NCBI RefSeq assembly: GCF_900240995.1
Contig: NZ_LT965953.1
Location: 2,174,556-2,238,555 of the forward strand
DNA length: 64,000 bases
Origin: Bacillus sp. Marseille-P3661
GTDB lineage: Bacteria > Bacillota > Bacilli > Bacillales > Bacillaceae_J
Direction: 5' to 3'
Positions 59,450-64,000 of this stretch are shown here, piece after piece (the stretch's first letter is position 1; every line of letters begins with the position of its first letter). The notes below the pieces were generated by a model. It did not search any database. It was not told the DNA's origin and saw only the letters and a list, made by a program, of their open reading frames with translations. The position numbers and the translations under genes were made by a program.

Positions 59450-60559
59450 TTAATTTCCAGATTGCTTGTTAGAGCCAACTAGCTCACTTTCGTTTACAAC
59501 TACAGTCCAACCAAAAGGATCCTCTTTAATACCTGTTTGAATACCTGTTAAAGTGTCATAAATTTCTTTTGATAACGGACCAGTTTCGCCATTATTGATT
59601 ACCAATTTCTTACCTTCCCAATTCATTTCTCCTACGGGGGAAATGACAGCAGCAGTTCCTGTTCCAAACACTTCCTCTAGCATTCCTTTTTCATATGCTT
59701 CATAAACCTCATCAATCGAGAGCTTTCTTTCAACAACAGGGACATTCCAATATTTTAAAAGTTCGATAATAGAACTTCGTGTTATACCACTTAAAATACT
59801 TCCGTTCAATTCAGGTGTTATTACTTCACCATTTATTTTAAAGAAGATATTCATACTTCCAACTTCTTCAATATATTTCTTTTCTCTGCCATCTAACCAT
59901 AATACTTGAGAATAGCCTTGTTCTCCTGATTCCTCTTGTGCCTTTAAACTTGCTGCGTAATTTCCACCCGTTTTAGCAGTACCAGTTCCACCTTTAACAG
60001 TTCGAACATATTCACTTTCAACTGCAATTTTAACAGGATTAATACCTTCTTTATAATAAGCGCCAACTGGTGATAGGATAATAATAAATTGATATTGTTT
60101 AGATGGTGCTACACCTAAGTATGGTTCTGTTGCAACAACAAATGGACGAATATAAAGAGAAGTACCTGATGCTGTTGGAATCCATTCCTTTTCAATTGAA
60201 ATTAATTCTTTTAAAGCTTTAATAGCAAATTCTTCATCAATATGAGGAATGCATAATCTTTCATTTGAAAGATTTAAGCGTTGGAAGTTTTTCTCTGGTC
60301 TAAATAGAAGAACCTCATCATCCTTTGTACGATAGGCTTTCAATCCTTCGAAAACAGATTGACCATAGTGAAAAATCATAGATGATGGCTCTAATGTAAT
60401 TGGTTGGTAAGGTATAATACGCGCATCATGCCAACCTCTACCCTCAGTGTAATCCATAACGAACATATGATCAGTAAAGACTTTTCCAAATTCTAGCTGA
60501 TCTGCAATAGGTTTTTGCTTTTTTGTTGAAGTAAGCTCTACTTTAATAGTATCGTTCAT
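59450..60559 (-). CDS. ilvE: Branched-chain amino acid aminotransferase
   Basis: A 369-residue PLP enzyme interconverting Leu/Ile/Val and their 2-keto acids. Motifs: [50 protein letters not shown] (the PLP lysine lies in this class-IV segment), [26 protein letters not shown] and [22 protein letters not shown] precedes the ATG. Single gene flanked by terminators; no T-box or CodY box was recognised upstream. Confidence 0.93.
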   Translation of the reverse strand: MNDTIKVELTSTKKQKPIADQLEFGKVFTDHMFVMDYTEGRGWHDARIIPYQPITLEPSSMIFHYGQSVFEGLKAYRTKDDEVLLFRPEKNFQRLNLSNERLCIPHIDEEFAIKALKELISIEKEWIPTASGTSLYIRPFVVATEPYLGVAPSKQYQFIIILSPVGAYYKEGINPVKIAVESEYVRTVKGGTGTAKTGGNYAASLKAQEESGEQGYSQVLWLDGREKKYIEEVGSMNIFFKINGEVITPELNGSILSGITRSSIIELLKYWNVPVVERKLSIDEVYEAYEKGMLEEVFGTGTAAVISPVGEMNWEGKKLVINNGETGPLSKEIYDTLTGIQTGIKEDPFGWTVVVNESELVGSNKQSGN

Positions 60560-60734
60560 TGTTTCGTCTCCTTGCCAGTAGATAAATTTAATTTCTTTAT
60601 TATACTATTTTAAAACTAAATTCCACAACATAACAACCATTTTATTATATTTCTCTAGCTAGATGTTAAGCTTACTCAGGAGCATTCCAAAGAGTATCAG
60701 ATACAATGCGTCTGCATTACACCAGTAATTATAA

Positions 60735-60772
60735 ATAAAAAAAGAGCCCCTATAAGGAGCCGCTTTATTTTT
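60735..60772 (-). terminator. Terminator after the FAH-family gene
   Basis: GGCTCC and GGGGCT pair (with G-U) around TTATA, with AGC/CTC extension and seven T following on the minus strand. Confidence 0.65.
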
Positions 60773-60801
60773 GTCTATTTTATCGCTTCAATCAATTCAA
60801 A

Positions 60802-61689
60802 TTAATTGTTAGCCACTATTTTAGTTGTTAATGTTCCCAGATTTTCAATTTTCACAGAAACCTCGTCACCATTTTTCAACCATACTCTAGTATCTTCAGG
60901 TTCTCCCATAATTACTCCCTCCGGTGTTCCGGTTAAGATTATGTCACCTGGTAATAAAGTCATATGCTCTGAAATAAAGCTAATTATCTCTGAGCAATTA
61001 AAAATCATATCGGACGTATTGGAATTCTGTTTTTGTTCCCCATTTAAGTACAACTGAATTTTTAAATTATCAGGATCCTCAATGTTATCCTTACTAACTA
61101 AGTAGGGTCCAACCGGACAGAAACCATCAGGAGTTTTTCCAAGTAGCCACTGCGAGCTTTTAAATTGAAAATCTCTCACAGATAAGTCGTTACCATTACT
61201 ATATCCATATACATACGATAATGCATCTTCCTTCGAAACGTTTCTAGCCTGTTTTCCGATAACAATGACTAACTCAGCTTCAAAATCAAATTGTGTTCCA
61301 TTTGAAGGAAGTTCTACCTCTGCAAGATGTCCACTCAATGCATTAGAAAACTTACTGAAAATAACAGGTGTTTTCGGATATTCCATATTACACTCATCTG
61401 CATGGCGTTTATAATTTAAACCAACACAAATAATCTTTTGAGGTGTAGGTACTGCAGGACCAAACGTTAAAGTGCTTTCATCATAAAATAGAGCGCTATC
61501 ATCTTTTGCTTTATTCAATAGATCGTTTAAAACATTGATCCCTTCCTCATTAAGTGTAAATAGATCTGATACCGAATTAACCGTTTCAATAGCAAACTTT
61601 TTAGCTGCCTTTTCCACATCTAAAATCCCTAGCTCCGTTTTGATTCCAAGCGCTAGTGAATTGTCTTTATAAAAAGTAACTGTTATCAC
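60802..61689 (-). CDS. Fumarylacetoacetate hydrolase-family enzyme
   Basis: A 295-residue enzyme: IICVGLNYKRHADECN, PVIFSKFSNALSGH, the metal ligands in FDFEAELVIVIGKQARNV, GYSNGNDLSVRDFQ, KTPDGFCPVGPYLV and LLPGDIILTGTPEGV. GTG start at 61689 after GGAGGA. In this family such proteins cleave or dehydrate 2,4-diketo or 3-deoxy sugar acids. It is first-neighbour to an SDR and an aldehyde dehydrogenase in one direction, matching non-phosphorylating sugar-acid breakdown. Confidence 0.88.
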   Translation of the reverse strand: MITVTFYKDNSLALGIKTELGILDVEKAAKKFAIETVNSVSDLFTLNEEGINVLNDLLNKAKDDSALFYDESTLTFGPAVPTPQKIICVGLNYKRHADECNMEYPKTPVIFSKFSNALSGHLAEVELPSNGTQFDFEAELVIVIGKQARNVSKEDALSYVYGYSNGNDLSVRDFQFKSSQWLLGKTPDGFCPVGPYLVSKDNIEDPDNLKIQLYLNGEQKQNSNTSDMIFNCSEIISFISEHMTLLPGDIILTGTPEGVIMGEPEDTRVWLKNGDEVSVKIENLGTLTTKIVANN

Positions 61690-61729
61690 ATAATCTCCTC
61701 CTCTAGTATTGTAAATAATTATAGATTTA

Positions 61730-62488
61730 CTAATCCATCAACTGTCCGCCGTTAACTTCAATAATTTCACCAGTTATATATTTAGCATAATCAGAAGCTA
61801 AAAATAGTGCTGCACCTATTGTTTCCTCTGGCGTTCCTTCACGTCCTAGCGGTATGCTTGTTAGTTGTTTTTCTCGAATTGGAGTTGGAGAAAAACGATC
61901 ATGGAACGGAGTTGAAATCACACCTGGTGAAATAGCATTTACTAAAATATTGTACTCTACTAAGTCTTTAGCAAGACCACGGGTTAAGGTGCTTACGCCA
62001 CCTTTAGATGCTGCATATGTAATTGAGCCGTAGCCGCCGCCATTGCGTGCAGCAATTGATGTTACATTAATAATTTTACCTTTTCCTTGTTCCTTCATCA
62101 TTGGAAAAACTGCCTTTGTTACTAGGAATACCGATTTTAAGTTAACGTCCATTATTCGATCCCATAGTTCTTCATCAATATCCTCTAATCTAGCTCTTTT
62201 GACCATTGAACCAGCATTATTCATTAACACATCAATGCGACCAAAGTTTTCTTTAATATGTGCAACCATTGCTTCAACATCACTCTTAATCGAAACATCA
62301 CCTTGAACAAGCATTGATTTTCTACCTAGCTGTTCTATTTCTTTAACTACTTCTTCGGCTTCTTTAACACTACTATTGCAATGGACGATTACATCTGCTC
62401 CATGTTTTGCAAATTCAAGTGCAGCTGCTCTACCTATCCCAGTGCTACTTCCTGTAATCCAAACGACTTGACCCTCAAAATTATACAT
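61730..62488 (-). CDS. Short-chain dehydrogenase/reductase
   Basis: A 252-residue NAD(P)-dependent SDR: VVWITGSSTGIGRAAALEFA (cofactor loop), NNAGSM, catalytic Ser in INVTSIAARNGG, YAASKGG with the catalytic Tyr and Lys, and the C-terminal FLASDYAKYITGEIIEVNGG. ATG at 62488, eight bases after AGGAG. Between the FAH-type and aldehyde dehydrogenase genes, it would oxidise a hydroxyl of a 3-deoxy sugar acid; substrate not known. Confidence 0.9.
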   Translation of the reverse strand: MYNFEGQVVWITGSSTGIGRAAALEFAKHGADVIVHCNSSVKEAEEVVKEIEQLGRKSMLVQGDVSIKSDVEAMVAHIKENFGRIDVLMNNAGSMVKRARLEDIDEELWDRIMDVNLKSVFLVTKAVFPMMKEQGKGKIINVTSIAARNGGGYGSITYAASKGGVSTLTRGLAKDLVEYNILVNAISPGVISTPFHDRFSPTPIREKQLTSIPLGREGTPEETIGAALFLASDYAKYITGEIIEVNGGQLMD

Positions 62489-62518
62489 AACCTTCACTCC
62501 TTTTGAAATTCATTTTTT

Positions 62519-62552
62519 AAAAAACCCCTGAAAAAACTTTTTCAGGGGTTTT
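62519..62552 (-). terminator. Terminator after the aldehyde dehydrogenase
   Basis: AAAACCCCTGAAAA and TTTTCAGGGGTTTT form a 14-bp stem; five bases of T follow on the minus strand. It may cut transcription before the SDR gene. Confidence 0.85.
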
Positions 62553-62563
62553 AGCTTTCGACC

Positions 62564-64000
62564 TTAGCCTTTTACAAAAACAGTTTTAATAGCTGTAAAG
62601 AATTCAATCGCAGCTGTACCTTGCTCACGAGAGTGAGAGCTTGAATTTTTCATACCGCCGAATGGAGCTTGTAATTCAACACCAGCACTTTCAGCATTAA
62701 TACGAACAAGACCTGCATCCATTTCATTAATAAATGAAAGCATTTTGCTAATATTTGTTGTGAAAATTGATGCGCTTAATCCAAATTCTGAATCATTTGC
62801 AACTTCTAAAGCTTCTTCTAGTGTCTCAACTTTCATTAATGCAAGAACTGGACCAAAGATTTCTTCACGAGCGATTGTCATATCGCGAGTTACATTATCA
62901 AATACAGTTGGTTGAACATAGAAACCATTTTCTAGGCCATTTTCAACAACTCTGCTACCTCCAGCTAATAGAGTAGCTCCTTCTTCTTTACCTTTTTCAA
63001 TATAATGAAGAACAGTATTCAATTGGCTTTCACTTGCACAAGGTCCCATCCAAGTTTCCTCGCGAAGACCGTCACCAACTTTTAATTCTTTAACTTTTGC
63101 AACTAATTTTTCTTTAAATGCTTCATAAACTTCGCTTTGTACAATTACACGGCTCGTACAAGTACATTTTTGACCTGTTGAACGTAGACCACCGCTGATT
63201 GTTGCCTCTACTGCTAAATCTAAATCTGCATCATTAGCAACGATAACTGGGTTTTTACCGCCCATTTCTAATTGGTATTTAGCGCCACGAGCTAAAGCAC
63301 CTGCTCCTACAGCTTTACCAACTTGGTCTGAACCAGTGAATGTAATTCCATTAATATCTTTGTGATCAATAATACCTTGTCCGATTACAGAACCAGATCC
63401 AGTTACTAAGTTTAAAACACCTGCAGGTAATCCAGCTTCAGCAAAGCATTCAACAACCTTTGCAGCTGTTACTGCTGTTTCACCAGCTGGTTTAAGCACA
63501 ACCGTGTTACCATAAACCAAAGCAGGCGCTATTTTCCAAATCGGAATCGCTACTGGGAAGTTCCAAGGTGTAATCACACCTACAACACCTAATGGTTTAC
63601 GTGTTGTAAACATTAATGCTTCACTATCAGTTGATGGGATTACATCCCCAACTTTTCTCAAGCCTTCTCCTGCATAATAGCGTAGAATTGCGATACCACG
63701 AGCTGTTTCACCTTTTGCTTCTGGGAATGTTTTTCCCATTTCTTTTGTCATTGTTGCAGCGATTTCATCGATATTTTTTTCGATAACATTAGCAATTTTA
63801 TAAAGAAAATCGCCTCTTGCTGAACCTGATAATTTTCTCCATGCAACTTGAGCAGTTTTTGCAGCTGCAACTGCTTTATCTAAATCTTCTTTTGTTGACT
63901 TTTGAACATATCCAACGATTTCATTTTTATTAGCAGGATTAATGCTAGCTGTCACTTCTTCTGATGTTCCTGCTACCCATTCACCATTAATGTAGTTCAA
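62564..64000 (-). CDS. Aldehyde dehydrogenase, 2,5-dioxovalerate (alpha-ketoglutaric semialdehyde) type; reaches window edge
   Basis: At least 478 residues, oxidising an aldehyde with NAD(P). Motifs: [30 protein letters not shown], catalytic Glu in LEMGGKNP, catalytic Cys in GQKCTCTSR, and the ending [19 protein letters not shown]...[12 protein letters not shown], which matches GucD/YcbD-type 2,5-dioxovalerate dehydrogenases. The frame begins with a TTG at the very last bases (NYINGEW is normally residue 5-10), so the real start is probably just outside the window. With the FAH and SDR genes it fits a route from sugar acids to 2-oxoglutarate. Confidence 0.88.
   Translation of the reverse strand: MNYINGEWVAGTSEEVTASINPANKNEIVGYVQKSTKEDLDKAVAAAKTAQVAWRKLSGSARGDFLYKIANVIEKNIDEIAATMTKEMGKTFPEAKGETARGIAILRYYAGEGLRKVGDVIPSTDSEALMFTTRKPLGVVGVITPWNFPVAIPIWKIAPALVYGNTVVLKPAGETAVTAAKVVECFAEAGLPAGVLNLVTGSGSVIGQGIIDHKDINGITFTGSDQVGKAVGAGALARGAKYQLEMGGKNPVIVANDADLDLAVEATISGGLRSTGQKCTCTSRVIVQSEVYEAFKEKLVAKVKELKVGDGLREETWMGPCASESQLNTVLHYIEKGKEEGATLLAGGSRVVENGLENGFYVQPTVFDNVTRDMTIAREEIFGPVLALMKVETLEEALEVANDSEFGLSASIFTTNISKMLSFINEMDAGLVRINAESAGVELQAPFGGMKNSSSHSREQGTAAIEFFTAIKTVFVKG

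Overview
The window is AT-rich chromosomal DNA from a spore-forming Bacillota, most likely Bacillaceae or Planococcaceae. The reasons are strong GGAGG ribosome binding sites with frequent GTG and TTG starts, a Spo0E-type phosphatase, a CcpA-type cre site, YflJ- and YpcP-like genes, and 16S/23S rRNA of Bacillus type. No phage, insertion sequence, CRISPR array or tRNA gene was found.

Layout. (1) 1-6290: surface-polysaccharide genes, with a large two-domain glycosyltransferase running off the left edge, manC (GDP-mannose supply), a DUF6492-like protein and two overlapping GT4 glycosyltransferases. (2) 6500-8170: a CAP-domain lipoprotein with a Gln/Pro-rich repeat and two small unknown proteins. 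(3) 8362-21311: a dense signalling island, all on the minus strand. It holds a membrane diguanylate cyclase, a FapA/DUF342 protein, a GGDEF-EAL-histidine kinase fusion, a CheR methyltransferase, a hybrid kinase with two receivers, a REC-PAS-GGDEF-EAL-LuxR regulator, and a Spo0E-like phosphatase. This is the most unusual part of the window. (4) 21643-26192: 4-hydroxybenzoate hydroxylase (pobA) divergent from two tandem IclR regulators, then a 4-oxalocrotonate tautomerase-like gene and an AbrB-type membrane protein. (5) 26291-38641: a long acyl-CoA/transport operon (enoyl-CoA hydratase, thioesterase, five Liv-type ABC genes, acyl-CoA dehydrogenase), a metallo-beta-lactamase hydrolase, two decayed beta-oxidation genes and a PucR-type regulator.

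(6) 38883-42409: a YlmA-like ATPase, an ACT-domain/UPF0210 pair and a lipoprotein. (7) 42659-48853: an rRNA operon on the minus strand (16S-23S-5S) with a second 5S gene, a 5S relic, and nearly four copies of a ~190-bp tandem repeat between the two 5S genes. (8) 49030-53774: small conserved genes, a ZIP metal transporter and a 5'-3' exonuclease. (9) 54416-56716: larE-larB-larC for the nickel-pincer cofactor, with larC lacking its C-terminal half. (10) 57026-64000: a probable independent structured RNA, a secreted HExxH protein, a DDAH-like hydrolase, ilvE, and an FAH/SDR/aldehyde-dehydrogenase group typical of oxidative sugar-acid breakdown.

Working together: the signalling island appears to join two-component phosphotransfer, protein methylation and c-di-GMP turnover. 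The kinase/CheR pair recalls the RsbK/RsbM pair of Bacillus cereus, but here the linked output is a c-di-GMP enzyme fused to a DNA-binding domain instead of a PP2C phosphatase. The catabolic half suggests uptake and CoA-dependent breakdown of organic or aromatic acids under catabolite control, with signs of ongoing gene loss. All functional statements are from reading sequence and known families; no search was run.
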